From assembly GCF_900088415.1 (NCBI RefSeq), contig NZ_FLLQ01000001.1, positions 310,001-374,000 on the forward strand: 64,000 nucleotides of DNA, given 5' to 3'. This DNA is from Vibrio mediterranei. GTDB lineage: Bacteria; Pseudomonadota; Gammaproteobacteria; Enterobacterales; Vibrionaceae. The notes beneath the pieces are model-generated. The model was not told the origin of the DNA. It did not search any database and saw only the letters and a program-made list of their open reading frames with translations. Position 1 is the stretch's first letter; each line of letters begins with the position of its first letter. Positions 1-8,950 of the stretch are shown piece by piece. The position numbers and the translations under genes are program-made.

Positions 1-96
1 GCAACAAGAAAGCCAGAAGAAGTTTTAAAGAAAGCCGATAAAGCGTTGTACAGCGCCAAAGAAAAAGGGCGAAACCAAGTTCAGTGCGCCCGTTGA
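1..96 (+). CDS. C-terminal end of a GGDEF (diguanylate cyclase) protein, cut by the window start
   Basis: Frame 1 is open from the first base to the TGA at 94-96 and gives 31 residues. They include ADKALYSAKEKGRNQV, the usual last helix and strand of a GGDEF domain (compare ADKLLYQAKRTGRN in the response regulator at 1219-2202). The catalytic part lies outside the window, so activity and any sensor domain cannot be judged. It converges with the leftward barrel gene that ends 15 bases downstream. Confidence 0.85.
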   Translation, partial: ATRKPEEVLKKADKALYSAKEKGRNQVQCAR

Positions 97-111
97 TGCT
101 ATCTTAGTGAA

Positions 112-1068
112 CTAATCTTGGTTGAAAAACAGCACAATGCTACCGCCTTTCAGATCACTCCCATAGTTAATACTTAGCCCTATCCCAATATTATCAACAA
201 ACTCAATTTTAAACGGAGGCGTCATTAGCCAGCCAACCGTTCCTTCGTAGTAATGAGGGGATCCAAGCATACCGACTGTATCTCCGCCAATATCCACTCG
301 CCTAAGACTTGTGTAGATAGTCTGAACTGAACGCCCCCAATCAGTTACGTCATAAAACAATTTCGCTTCATTTGACCAATACCAACCTTCAGGCGTTCCG
401 ACATCCCCATCATTTGCCTTTCCCCAACCTACCCCTGAGAAATAGTTGAAGGTTGAATTAAACTTCACTTCCCCCCAAGGTTTGTATTTGTGGTAGTTGA
501 AGCCGACTTTAGGCTGTAGACTCGCCGCCCACGCAGACGTATTGACCACTTTGCCATCTAGGAACGGTTGAAATAGTTTTGAATAAGAGGATTGAAAATC
601 ATAGTCACTGTGAAGGTATTGAAGGTGTGCACCTATACCTGTCTCAAATGTCCAGTGTTTAGAGAACTGTATTTCTTGTTCATAGCCCGTAAAAGCTCCC
701 AAAACATATTTGGTATGATTGTCTGGTGCATCTAGGATTTGGTCTTCAATTCTAAGCGCTGAAAACCTAAGTGTTAACCTCTGTTGGAAACTATCATCAT
801 CATTTAACGCAAAGGTAAGTGGCAATGCTGAAACGGCAATATTCTTACGTCGATCAAGTGCTTCTTGAGATCCTATTTCGTCGTTATCAATATTGAGCAC
901 TGAGCTTGGATCAAAGTCTTTGAACCCTAATGTTAGAGCATCACTGTCTGTGAGAATGATAGCTGCTGCAAAATCTTCTTCAAACAAGTCACGAAATTCA
1001 GGCTCAGCCACACTTTGGGAAGATAAAGTTGTCAAACACATCAAAGAAACGAAACGAGCCTTGGACAC
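112..1068 (-). CDS. Outer-membrane beta-barrel protein, probable solitary autotransporter-type barrel
   Basis: The 318-residue product starts with a Sec signal peptide (MSKARFVSLMCLTTLSSQSVA, cleavage likely after residue 21). The rest alternates polar and aromatic residues as in amphipathic strands, and it ends in SIVLFFNQD. The length and the N-terminal region with DSDALTLGF and RRKNIAVSALPLTF resemble the Vibrio family called solitary outer membrane autotransporter beta-barrel (Omp_AT). That match is from memory and is the least certain part. There is no passenger domain, so if it is such a barrel it stands alone in the outer membrane. The substrate or role is unknown. Confidence 0.6.
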   Translation of the reverse strand: MSKARFVSLMCLTTLSSQSVAEPEFRDLFEEDFAAAIILTDSDALTLGFKDFDPSSVLNIDNDEIGSQEALDRRKNIAVSALPLTFALNDDDSFQQRLTLRFSALRIEDQILDAPDNHTKYVLGAFTGYEQEIQFSKHWTFETGIGAHLQYLHSDYDFQSSYSKLFQPFLDGKVVNTSAWAASLQPKVGFNYHKYKPWGEVKFNSTFNYFSGVGWGKANDGDVGTPEGWYWSNEAKLFYDVTDWGRSVQTIYTSLRRVDIGGDTVGMLGSPHYYEGTVGWLMTPPFKIEFVDNIGIGLSINYGSDLKGGSIVLFFNQD

Positions 1069-1171
1069 AGATTTTTACCGAGTGAAGAAATATATTAATA
1101 ATAGCCCCACAATGAATATTTGTGGGTAACAGTTTGTAATTTAGGAATTTATCTACAGAACTAAATAAAAA

Positions 1172-1194
1172 AACTCCTCAATAATTGAGGAGTT
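1172..1194 (-). terminator. Rho-independent terminator of the REC-GGDEF gene
   Basis: A 10-bp perfect stem (AACTCCTCAA / TTGAGGAGTT) with a 3-base loop. On the minus strand it is followed by a run of seven T. It lies 24 bases past the stop of the response regulator gene. Confidence 0.85.
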
Positions 1195-1218
1195 CATAAC
1201 GTGCATATTACGCTAGAC

Positions 1219-2202
1219 TCAAGACGTTGTACTAATGATATCGCCTTCAATTTGGGAAACATACCTGTTTCTACCGGTTCGTTTTGCTTGATAAAGCAAT
1301 TTGTCAGCACTTTCATACAGCTCGTTAATTGTCTCTGTACCCGTAGGAACCAAACTAAACACTCCAAGTGACAACGTAACTCTGTCCGTTGTATTGGAAA
1401 ACTGATGCGGTATGTTTAATTGAGAAATCCCTTCCCTAACCCTAGCCGCATTCTCTTTCGCTTCATGAATGTCACATTTGCTGAGTACAATAACAAATTC
1501 TTCACCGCCATATCGGCCGACATACTCGCCACTGCGAATAAACATCACATCGAGAAACTGAGCTATATTGATTAAACACTGGTCACCTTCGGTATGACCA
1601 TAATTATCATTGAACGCCTTAAAGTGATCGACGTCCATCAAAATAACCGAGAGCGGTATTTGATGACGACCGTGCCATTGAATAAGCTCAGTGAGTTTTT
1701 CATCCATATAACGACGGTTAAATAGTTTAGTCAGTCCATCTTCATTTGCTTGGTGTTGCAACGCCCTATTAGCCTCTTCTAGTTGCGCACTTGCTTGCTT
1801 CAGTTCGCGACGCATATCCGCTATACGTTGCATGGCGACTAGTTTAGATTGCAAGACTATCTTATTAACTGGTTTAACCAAGTAGTCATCACCCCCCGCT
1901 CTTATAGCCTTTGCAATCATTTCAGGTTCATCATGACTGCTCAGAAAAATAATGGGAATCCAGTCTGCTTGATAGCGTTCTCTTATCTCCGCAGCCACCT
2001 GAAAGCCGTCCATTTCCGGCATTGAGATATCAAGGAGAACAAGTTCTGGATCAAATGATGGGTATAAGGCTAGCGCCTCTCTTCCGCTCGCGGCAACTTC
2101 TACTACATGGCCAAGTTGTTTCAGTCGAATTTGAAGCTGCATCCGTTCTAGTTGCGCATCATCTACGAGAAGAATTCTCATTGAAGAATCCATGGGTGTC
2201 AT
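1219..2202 (-). CDS. Response regulator with GGDEF output domain (diguanylate cyclase)
   Basis: The 327-residue cytoplasmic protein has two domains. A receiver domain covers about residues 8-125 (acidic pair in LLVDDAQ, phospho-acceptor Asp in VLLDISMPEMDG, Lys in YLVKPVNK). A short coiled coil follows at about 130-155, then a GGDEF domain at about 155-320 with an intact catalytic loop, GRYGGEEF. It should make c-di-GMP from two GTP when phosphorylated. The inhibitory-site position reads RSGE instead of RxxD, so product inhibition may be weak or absent. The ATG at 2202 has a good ribosome binding site (AGGAAGG). No partner histidine kinase is adjacent, so it is an orphan regulator here. Confidence 0.9.
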   Translation of the reverse strand: MTPMDSSMRILLVDDAQLERMQLQIRLKQLGHVVEVAASGREALALYPSFDPELVLLDISMPEMDGFQVAAEIRERYQADWIPIIFLSSHDEPEMIAKAIRAGGDDYLVKPVNKIVLQSKLVAMQRIADMRRELKQASAQLEEANRALQHQANEDGLTKLFNRRYMDEKLTELIQWHGRHQIPLSVILMDVDHFKAFNDNYGHTEGDQCLINIAQFLDVMFIRSGEYVGRYGGEEFVIVLSKCDIHEAKENAARVREGISQLNIPHQFSNTTDRVTLSLGVFSLVPTGTETINELYESADKLLYQAKRTGRNRYVSQIEGDIISTTS

Positions 2203-2415
2203 AAGCCTTCCTGTAATTGCATGCCAACCCTAATGAGTCAGATATAACACATATTAGGACAATATTCATCCAGTCCCACTTTAATCGAGGTTTTAACGTA
2301 TTGATAAGGTTGATTTGTCCAATATCGGGAGGATTTTTGCCGAGACTTCGATTATTATTGACTTTTACATTGCTTCTCCTAGGATAAGCGCAATTTTACA
2401 CACTGAGATAGTAGT

Positions 2416-2853
2416 ATGTCTGAGACACAAAATAACGAAGCAACCAAAGTTGACCTAGAATTGGTATCCCCAGAATTACGTCAAGTCATCGCGTTTGATG
2501 ACGTGCCTGAAGAATTGCATAACATGGTGGTCTCTATTCACGAGGTGACTGAAGAAGCGGTGCGTGAAGCTTGGGACACATTACCTGCCAGTGCACAGAA
2601 TATCCTTGATAACTTTGAGCAGTTCCATGCTTTGATCTCAGTTAGCCAAGCATTCGCGGGCGTAAGCACAATGGAAGAGTTCACAACTATGGACTTCCCT
2701 GCTGATATGACTGACGAAGAGAAAGAAGACTATCGAGCTCAACTGCTTGATAAAGTTTTAAGCAATTGTATTCGTGATATGGTTAAGCAGATTAAGAAAG
2801 CGCGTCGTGATGCTATTCTGAAGCGCGATTTCAAAGAAGTATTTGAGAAATAA
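2416..2853 (+). CDS. Conserved hypothetical protein, probable DUF3069 family
   Basis: The 145-residue, very acidic, helix-rich soluble protein has no signal peptide or membrane segment. The C-terminus is basic (QIKKARRDAILKRDFKEVFEK spans the last 21 residues). Its size and composition match a gammaproteobacterial family known only as DUF3069; I recognise it by general appearance, not a diagnostic motif. It stands alone, has its own terminator, and is flanked by genes on the other strand. No function can be assigned. Confidence 0.7.
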   Translation: MSETQNNEATKVDLELVSPELRQVIAFDDVPEELHNMVVSIHEVTEEAVREAWDTLPASAQNILDNFEQFHALISVSQAFAGVSTMEEFTTMDFPADMTDEEKEDYRAQLLDKVLSNCIRDMVKQIKKARRDAILKRDFKEVFEK

Positions 2854-2871
2854 AACACCATGTTCTCATTT

Positions 2872-2900
2872 AAAGGTCGCTTGTTAGCGACCTTTTCTAT
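2872..2900 (+). terminator. Terminator after the DUF3069-type gene
   Basis: Stem AAAGGTCGC / GCGACCTTT with a 6-base loop followed by TTCTAT. It reaches the stop codon of the convergent modC, so it may act on both strands. Confidence 0.8.
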
Positions 2901-4009
2901 ATTTGCGGCTCAATCGCCACGTCTTTCTGAGAAACACTGACGCCCTTTATTTGAGCATATACTTTCTGGCCTACTTCTAGTGCCAGGTCATCAATCGCCC
3001 ATTGAGTGACTGTTGCTATCAATTTTTGTTGATTCGTCAGTGAGAGAATGACTTCCACGCTCTGTCTTGACGTACCTTTACCTCCCAGGTGAATAGCTCC
3101 CACTGTACAAGATAAAATATTACGGATAGACGTTTTATTTGGCCGTTCTAGCGCGATGGATACATCACTAGCTCTAACTCTTAATCGAACATGTTCACCA
3201 ATCACACCTTCTGTATGTTGAACCCACAAATAATGCTGTTCTGTTAACGCTACTTTCGTCAGCCCGTAATAATTATTTTGTTCAAGGATCTCTCCCTTAA
3301 ACAAGGAGCTTCTATCTGAAAATGATTGCCACGACTGCATAATCGATGAACTCCAAACGTTTTCGATGGTATCACTCTCCACAACTTTGCCATCTTCGAT
3401 GACTACTAGATGCTGAGCAAGACGAAGAATTTCATTCAAACTATGAGTGACATAAAGGATTGGAATATCAATAGAGTGCGATAGTTTCTCTAAAAACGGC
3501 ATTAGTTCACGTTTGCGAGAAATATCCAATGACGCTAATGGCTCATCCATTAGTAAAATTTGTGGTTTACTTAGGAGTGCTCTTCCGATTGCAACACGCT
3601 GTTTCTCTCCCCCTGACAGGCTACTTGGATAACGATTTAGCAAATCCCCAATAGCCAAAAGTCCAACAATTTCATTAAAATACTCCGAGTCGCCATCTGT
3701 GACGCCGTAACGCAAATTACGATTAACAGTCATATGGGGAAACAATCTTGCATCTTGGAACACGTAACCCACTTGTCTCCTTTCAATCGGAACATCAAGC
3801 TTTAGGGTTGAGTCGAACAAAATGCGGTCTTCGACTTTAATCAAGCCAGAGTCCGGCGTCAAAAGCCCGCTGACCAAATTAATCAACGTCGTTTTACCAG
3901 CGCCGGAGCGTCCAAATATGGCAGTGATCCCCTTCGATGGTAATTGTGTTTTTAAGTGAAAGCTTCTATCAGAGAAGTTCTTTTTTACGTCGAGACTTAT
4001 TCTATTCAT
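2897..4009 (-). CDS. modC: Molybdate ABC transporter ATP-binding protein ModC
   Basis: The 370-residue ATPase energises molybdate import at the inner membrane. Walker A is FGRSGAGKTTL near residue 34, the Q-loop lies in VGYVFQDARLFPH, the ABC signature is LSGGEKQR, and Walker B is ILLMDEPLASLD. A C-terminal TOBE/mop-like molybdate-binding domain occupies about residues 295-365, which separates ModC from other importer ATPases. Its ATG overlaps the modB stop by four bases (ATGA), implying coupled translation. The order modA-modB-modC is the standard one. Confidence 0.96.
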   Translation of the reverse strand: MNRISLDVKKNFSDRSFHLKTQLPSKGITAIFGRSGAGKTTLINLVSGLLTPDSGLIKVEDRILFDSTLKLDVPIERRQVGYVFQDARLFPHMTVNRNLRYGVTDGDSEYFNEIVGLLAIGDLLNRYPSSLSGGEKQRVAIGRALLSKPQILLMDEPLASLDISRKRELMPFLEKLSHSIDIPILYVTHSLNEILRLAQHLVVIEDGKVVESDTIENVWSSSIMQSWQSFSDRSSLFKGEILEQNNYYGLTKVALTEQHYLWVQHTEGVIGEHVRLRVRASDVSIALERPNKTSIRNILSCTVGAIHLGGKGTSRQSVEVILSLTNQQKLIATVTQWAIDDLALEVGQKVYAQIKGVSVSQKDVAIEPQI

Positions 4010-4698
4010 TTCGCTACACCTAATCGCTTACTCATCCAACGATTTAGTCCTTCTGCAAAATAGAGGGATGCTAGAGAAATAACAATCGAGATAATACATA
4101 GCCTCATAGCTGCATCTTCCGCACCTGGGGTCTCTAAGAAGTTGTACATAGCGAGTGGAATGGTTTGTGTTTCCCCAGGGATATTTGACACAAAACTTAT
4201 TGTTGCGCCGAACTCCCCCAAACTTCGAGCAAATGAGAGCATAGTCCCACTGATTACTCCTGGAATGACGAGAGGCAAAGTGATGGTAAAGAAAACCTTG
4301 ATTTGCGAAGCACCAAGGGTACGTGCAGCTTGCTCAAGTTTTTGATCGACGCTGTCCATTGAGAGGCGAATAGAGCGAACCATAAGGGGAAGAGATACAA
4401 TAATGCAAGCCACGACGGCTCCTCTCCAACTAAAGCTGAAACTGATGCCTGTAAGATCATAAATGAATTTTCCAATGAACCCTTGTCTGCCCATAGAAAT
4501 CAGTAATAAATAACCAATAACCACGGGAGGAAGTACCAGAGGAAGATGAATCAAGCTATCGAGAATGCTTTTGCCGTAAAACTCTTTCTTACTTAAGATC
4601 CACGCTAAAAAAACTCCTATCGGAATAAGCCAGACTATAGCTACACCAGCCACTTTGAGGCTTAACTGTAATGCTTGGATTTCGTAGTCTGTTAACAT
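4006..4698 (-). CDS. modB: Molybdate ABC transporter permease ModB
   Basis: The 230-residue inner-membrane permease has about five or six hydrophobic segments. The EAA loop that docks on the ATPase is visible as EQAARTLGASQIKVFFTITL. LGEFGATISFVSNIPGET is a hallmark stretch of ModB proteins. It begins only a few bases after the modA stop and overlaps modC, so modABC are one transcript. Confidence 0.96.
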   Translation of the reverse strand: MLTDYEIQALQLSLKVAGVAIVWLIPIGVFLAWILSKKEFYGKSILDSLIHLPLVLPPVVIGYLLLISMGRQGFIGKFIYDLTGISFSFSWRGAVVACIIVSLPLMVRSIRLSMDSVDQKLEQAARTLGASQIKVFFTITLPLVIPGVISGTMLSFARSLGEFGATISFVSNIPGETQTIPLAMYNFLETPGAEDAAMRLCIISIVISLASLYFAEGLNRWMSKRLGVAK

Positions 4699-4700
4699 AC

Positions 4701-5459
4701 TTAGTGGTTACCACCCAATGGCGAAAATCCGTATTTGGCCAAGATTTTTTGGCCTGGCTGAGACTTAATAAACTCTACAAATTCTTGGGTCTCGTGGCGT
4801 GAATTCAATTTAACTAGTGGGTAAATAATAGGATCGTGGGTCGTATCAGGAAAAGCGCCAATTACCTCAACAGAATCGCTTGCCATCGCATCAGTTTTAT
4901 AGACGATCCCTAATGGAGCCTCATTTCTCTCAACCAAAGCTAATACTTGTCTAACATTATTAACTGGTGCTAAATGAGAACGTACAGACGCCCAGACATT
5001 TAAAGATTCGAGCGATTGTTTGGCATAGATACCGGCCGGTACAGAGGATACTGTCCCTATAGCCAAGCGCTCACCATTTAACCATTCCTCCCAACTCTTC
5101 GCAGAATCGAACACAAACGCACTTTTATGTGTTACGGCGTTGTTTTTGATTAACACCAGTCGATTTTGTGCAATATTGGATACATTTTCTGTTTCGACTG
5201 TCCCTTTCTTTATTAAATAGTCCACCCATTTAACGTTAGCAGAAATGAACAGATCCGCTGGAGCGCCCTGGTAAATCTGACGTGCTATAGAAGAAGAACC
5301 ACCATAAACCTTTACTACATCAACATTTGATTGCTGATTAAACTCATTGGCTAATTCATCAACGGCATTCGTCATAGAAGACGCAGCGTATATATTAAGC
5401 GTTGCCGCTAACGTCACTGGTGACAGTGTAACTAAAAATGAAATTAATAACTTTTTCAT
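4701..5459 (-). CDS. modA: Molybdate-binding periplasmic protein ModA
   Basis: The 252-residue substrate-binding protein has a signal peptide of about 18 residues (cleavage after LSPVTLA). The oxyanion-binding motif region reads YAASSMTNAVDELA, followed by YGGSSSIARQI, typical of ModA. It delivers molybdate (or tungstate) to ModBC. Its ATG overlaps the cobQ stop (TGATG on the minus strand), so transcription probably comes through cobQ. No ModE-type palindrome was seen just upstream. Confidence 0.95.
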   Translation of the reverse strand: MKKLLISFLVTLSPVTLAATLNIYAASSMTNAVDELANEFNQQSNVDVVKVYGGSSSIARQIYQGAPADLFISANVKWVDYLIKKGTVETENVSNIAQNRLVLIKNNAVTHKSAFVFDSAKSWEEWLNGERLAIGTVSSVPAGIYAKQSLESLNVWASVRSHLAPVNNVRQVLALVERNEAPLGIVYKTDAMASDSVEVIGAFPDTTHDPIIYPLVKLNSRHETQEFVEFIKSQPGQKILAKYGFSPLGGNH

Positions 5460-6928
5460 CAGTTTGTGAAACCCAAGTCTGGCCAGAGTTGGCGAAGGTC
5501 TAGGTGGTTTTCGAGAGCATCCGCTATCGTATCCAGCGCTTGTTCCTTTTCATCGTTAATCGAATAACTAGAAACAGACTCTCCGTTTACCCAGCGCACC
5601 AATAAAGATACAAATTCGGAAGAGTCCAGTATGCCATGAAGGTAGGTCCCAATTACTTGATTATCCTCACTAATTGCACCATCTTTCGTGCCAACACTGA
5701 GTTCAATTAGTGCCTGACTTAAAACTGTGCTTTGTCCCGCATGTATTTCATAACCAGAAACAGTAACCCTTGTACCTTCAAGAGATAACACACCACTGAC
5801 ATTGGTCAGCTGTTTCTCTGGGAGTAGTTCAGTGTCGACATCAAGTAAGGCTAAACCGTCACTAGTTCCGACTTTTCCTTCGATACCGAGTGAATCGGTA
5901 ATGTGCTTGCCTAATATTTGAAATCCACCACAGATTCCCATCACCTTTCCGCCAAATCGTAGATGTCGATAGATATCCTTATCCCACCCCTGCTCTCTCA
6001 GATAGTTAAGGTCATCTCTAACAGATTTCGTACCCGGAAGAATAATCAAATCAGCATTATCGATTCGCTCTCCCTTACCAACGTATCGAAAGTCTATATC
6101 AGGATGCAACCGGAGCGCGTCAAAATCGGTGTGATTACTAATACGAGTGAGTATGGGAACCACGACGCTTAGTTTAGTTGTTTCGGCGGTCACATACTCC
6201 GCAGTGATGGCGTCTTCTGCTTCGATATTAAGTCCGTGTATAAAAGGGATTACGCCAATTACAGGCTTCCCTGTTTTTTGTTCTAACCATTCAAGCCCTG
6301 GCTCTAGCAATGAAATGTCGCCCCGAAAGCGGTTAATAACAAAACCAACGACTCGATTCTGTTCGCTCTCAGATAGCAATGCTAATGTGCCGTACAAATG
6401 AGCGAATACTCCCCCCCGGTCGATGTCCGCAACAATAATTACAGGTACATCGGCCTCTTCAGCAAAACCCATATTGGCAATATCGTTTTGTCGAAGATTA
6501 ATCTCTGCAGGGCTTCCAGCTCCTTCGATCATGATGACATCGAAGTGATCGGCTAGTTTAGAAAAAGAGTCTAGAACATAAGGCATGGCCACTTTTTTGT
6601 AGTCATGGAACCCTACTGCATCCATATTGGCAAATGCTTTGCCTTGAATAATGATTTGAGCACCAGTATCAGAGTTGGGTTTAATCAGAACCGGGTTCAT
6701 ATCCACCGTCGCATCAACTCCAGCAGCCTGCGCTTGAACAGCCTGCGCCCGACCTATTTCACCGCCATCCTTCGTAACGGCACTGTTCAACGCCATATTT
6801 TGTGGCTTGAATGGGGCAACATTGAACCCTTTCCGCGCGAGTACCCGGCATAATCCTGCCACCAAGACGCTTTTTCCTGCGTCTGAAGTTGTTCCTTGAA
6901 CCATTAGAGCTTGTGAAGTGCGACGCAT
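5459..6928 (-). CDS. cobQ: Cobyric acid synthase CobQ/CbiP
   Basis: The 489-residue amidotransferase amidates adenosyl-cobyrinic acid a,c-diamide to cobyric acid in B12 synthesis. The N-terminal half has the dethiobiotin-synthetase-like P-loop GTTSDAGKS. The C-terminal glutaminase half carries the nucleophile Cys in [10 protein letters not shown] and His in [10 protein letters not shown]. It is first in a run with modABC and overlaps modA by one base. No other cobalamin biosynthesis gene lies nearby, so it may serve salvage or be an outlier of a scattered pathway. The 180 bases upstream show no obvious cobalamin riboswitch. Confidence 0.95.
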   Translation of the reverse strand: MRRTSQALMVQGTTSDAGKSVLVAGLCRVLARKGFNVAPFKPQNMALNSAVTKDGGEIGRAQAVQAQAAGVDATVDMNPVLIKPNSDTGAQIIIQGKAFANMDAVGFHDYKKVAMPYVLDSFSKLADHFDVIMIEGAGSPAEINLRQNDIANMGFAEEADVPVIIVADIDRGGVFAHLYGTLALLSESEQNRVVGFVINRFRGDISLLEPGLEWLEQKTGKPVIGVIPFIHGLNIEAEDAITAEYVTAETTKLSVVVPILTRISNHTDFDALRLHPDIDFRYVGKGERIDNADLIILPGTKSVRDDLNYLREQGWDKDIYRHLRFGGKVMGICGGFQILGKHITDSLGIEGKVGTSDGLALLDVDTELLPEKQLTNVSGVLSLEGTRVTVSGYEIHAGQSTVLSQALIELSVGTKDGAISEDNQVIGTYLHGILDSSEFVSLLVRWVNGESVSSYSINDEKEQALDTIADALENHLDLRQLWPDLGFTN

Positions 6929-7107
6929 ATATTCTCAAATTGCTATGAAGTCTTTGGTAAGTTTACCTTTTTTACTCCTTAGACCCAACCGACAGCCTAA
7001 AAAACCTCAGTGAATGGAATATGAATGCCGCACTCAGCAATGGTTAAGCTTAACTGCGCTTTAATAACAACCGACAACTAAAGAGGCACTCTAAAAGGAA
7101 CCAAGTT

Positions 7108-7485
7108 ATGAAAAAAACGGTATTGACTCTAGCAGCAGCATTAATTCTTACTCCGACTCTTGTGCTAGCAAAAGATGATGGACATCATGATTCTAAGGCG
7201 CCTAGCGTAGTATATACAGGGCCTGTTGAAACAATCTCGGTAACTGAGTTATTAACCGATACCAGTATGTTAACTGAGAAAAACGTTATTGTTGATGGCT
7301 ATTTAGTTCGTCAAGTTCGAGACGATAAGTTTATCTTCAGTGATGGTGAAGCTGAAATTCAGGTAGATATGGACGATGCACGATTAACAACTCCGATTAA
7401 TAATGAAACTCAAGTAAGAATTTTCGGAGAGTACGAAGGTGGAAATACGCCAGAAATTGAGGTTGACCACATTCAAATAATGTAA
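7108..7485 (+). CDS. Periplasmic YgiW/YdeI-family OB-fold stress protein
   Basis: The 125-residue product has a clear signal peptide (MKKTVLTLAAALILTPTLVLA). The mature part matches the bacterial OB-fold (BOF) pattern, with GPVETISVTELL, VDGYLVRQVRDDKFIFSDG and IQVDMDD in order. Family members such as YgiW/VisP and YdeI are small periplasmic proteins linked to stress and cationic-peptide tolerance. The short His/Asp run just after the signal (KDDGHHD) could bind metal, which is inference. It is a single-gene unit with its own terminator. Confidence 0.9.
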   Translation: MKKTVLTLAAALILTPTLVLAKDDGHHDSKAPSVVYTGPVETISVTELLTDTSMLTEKNVIVDGYLVRQVRDDKFIFSDGEAEIQVDMDDARLTTPINNETQVRIFGEYEGGNTPEIEVDHIQIM

Positions 7486-7504
7486 AGAAAAGTTCGACTT
7501 AGTC

Positions 7505-7535
7505 AAAAATGGTCTGTATTTTGCAGACCATTTTT
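7505..7535 (+). terminator. Terminator of the YgiW-type gene
   Basis: Stem AAAAATGGTCTG / CAGACCATTTTT with a 7-base loop, T-rich 3' side, 20 bases past the stop codon. The A-rich 5' side could also make it work on the other strand. Confidence 0.88.
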
Positions 7536-7597
7536 CTATATACTGGACAAACTCATTTTTAGAGACTATGTCGACATCAATTTATCACGGAGTTCTC

Positions 7598-8134
7598 ATG
7601 CTAGGTAAAGCAAGCCGTACTGCGCTATTAACATTAGCAGTCGCCGCCCCTTCGTTGGTTTACGCTAACAACTTTAACTACAATGCTTTTCAAATTCGTT
7701 TAGGCGCAGATCCTGGCACTATGGGAGCAGAATTTACGACGTACTTTACCGAAAATACACACTTTATAGTGCGAGGTGATAGTCGGTTTGATGGTGATTG
7801 GGATGTCGCTGGCGGTATTGGTTTTAACGGTCCAGCAGGACAATTTGCCGACGTGTACGGCCAGTTACTAGTGCACAACATCAAACAAAAAAACCACGAC
7901 ACTTGGGATACAGACTTTGCATCTGAGTTCAATATTGGCTCACGTATCTGGTTCCTTCAAAATGTAGAAGGAGACGCACGAATTGGTATGCTTAACGGCA
8001 ATGACGACACCAAGTTTATATGGAAAGTTGGCGCTAGATTTCACTCTACCGACGCTCTGTCAATAGGCGCAGCCTTATTTGACAACGGCACCTACGGAAA
8101 CCAAGTAGAAATGTCTGTTGCATTTAACTTCTAA
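7598..8134 (+). CDS. Small exported protein, probable outer-membrane beta-barrel, function unknown
   Basis: I take the ATG at 7598: it follows CACGGAG at good spacing and opens a signal peptide, MLGKASRTALLTLAVAAPSL, ending at VYA. The in-frame ATG at 7568 would bury that signal. The mature part, about 155 residues, consists of short amphipathic strands and ends in VEMSVAFNF with a terminal Phe, as outer-membrane barrels do. About eight strands would fit. I do not recognise a named family. Confidence 0.75.
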   Translation: MLGKASRTALLTLAVAAPSLVYANNFNYNAFQIRLGADPGTMGAEFTTYFTENTHFIVRGDSRFDGDWDVAGGIGFNGPAGQFADVYGQLLVHNIKQKNHDTWDTDFASEFNIGSRIWFLQNVEGDARIGMLNGNDDTKFIWKVGARFHSTDALSIGAALFDNGTYGNQVEMSVAFNF

Positions 8135-8137
8135 ATA

Positions 8138-8170
8138 AAAAAATGGCTTTCCGATTGGAAAGCCATTTTT
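8138..8170. terminator. Bidirectional terminator between convergent genes
   Basis: Near-perfect hairpin AAAAAATGGCTTTCC / GGAAAGCCATTTTT with a 4-base loop. A-run on one side and T-run on the other suit termination of both the barrel gene and the leftward protease-like lipoprotein gene. Confidence 0.9.
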
Positions 8171-8188
8171 TATTACTCTTTACTTGGA

Positions 8189-8899
8189 TTATTTACCGCT
8201 TGGCTTAGGTTGGACGTATTTACGGCTCACATCTACAAGAGCGACATCTCTAAAGAAACTGCGACCTAACAACACTGGGTATTTAAGATGCGTGCGGTCA
8301 GCCAAAGTAAACTCAGTCTTGCTAGTCATATCACCAATCTTAATGACGGATACAATAACTGGGCGTTTATCACTCTCTTCTGAACTTGACTGTTTTACTT
8401 TTACCCAACGCTCAACTGGCATACTCATCTCTTTAGATTCTACACCACTATGTTTTACCTTGAACTTAACCCACTCTTTACCATCACGCTCAAACGGAAC
8501 GATATCGACAGCACTCAGTGACGATGTAGTTGCTCCTGTGTCAATTCGTGCTTTAGTCGTAACTTTCATATCAACTAAACGAACATACTCTTGCTCACCT
8601 AGTATCAATTTACCTTCTTCATTTTTCACTGGTGCAGGTTTAGCAACTGGCTTTTCTGGCTTAGCTTCTGGTTTCTCTGCGGGTTTTGTCTCTTTCTCTG
8701 GTTGTGCTTTCTGAGTATCACTTTCTTTTTTTGTGATCTCAGTTTCCGTTGCACTTTTTTCTGTTTCTGATTTTGCAGCTTCAGTGTCTTGCTTAGGCTG
8801 TTCAACTTGTGGTGGAGTCACTGGCTCAGTTGGTGTAGTAGAGCAAGCTACCAAGCCACCACTTAACATCAGTGGTAAAATCACTTTCCACGGTTTCAT
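8189..8899 (-). CDS. Lipoprotein with retropepsin-like (RimB-type) 'ATP-dependent zinc protease' domain
   Basis: The 236-residue protein has a lipobox (GGLVAC, Cys19). A Lys/Glu/Pro/Thr-rich linker follows at about residues 20-95, then a C-terminal domain with the aspartic-protease-like motif ARIDTGATTSSLSA and the paired PVLLGRSFFRDVALVDVS. This is the pattern of the family annotated 'putative ATP-dependent zinc protease' (PF05618). That family name is historical, and the DTGA motif argues for a retropepsin fold. The linker suggests the domain reaches out from the membrane anchor. The ATG at 8899 has AAAGGTG upstream. Confidence 0.85.
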   Translation of the reverse strand: MKPWKVILPLMLSGGLVACSTTPTEPVTPPQVEQPKQDTEAAKSETEKSATETEITKKESDTQKAQPEKETKPAEKPEAKPEKPVAKPAPVKNEEGKLILGEQEYVRLVDMKVTTKARIDTGATTSSLSAVDIVPFERDGKEWVKFKVKHSGVESKEMSMPVERWVKVKQSSSEESDKRPVIVSVIKIGDMTSKTEFTLADRTHLKYPVLLGRSFFRDVALVDVSRKYVQPKPSGK

Positions 8900-8950
8900 T
8901 CATTCACCTTTATTCATTCTATTTCTGTGACGCGCATAAATGCTCATCGA

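Noticed and set aside
6929..7107. Possible cobalamin or molybdenum-cofactor riboswitch upstream of cobQ
   Set aside because: No conserved B12-box or Moco-type pairing could be seen in the 180 bases.
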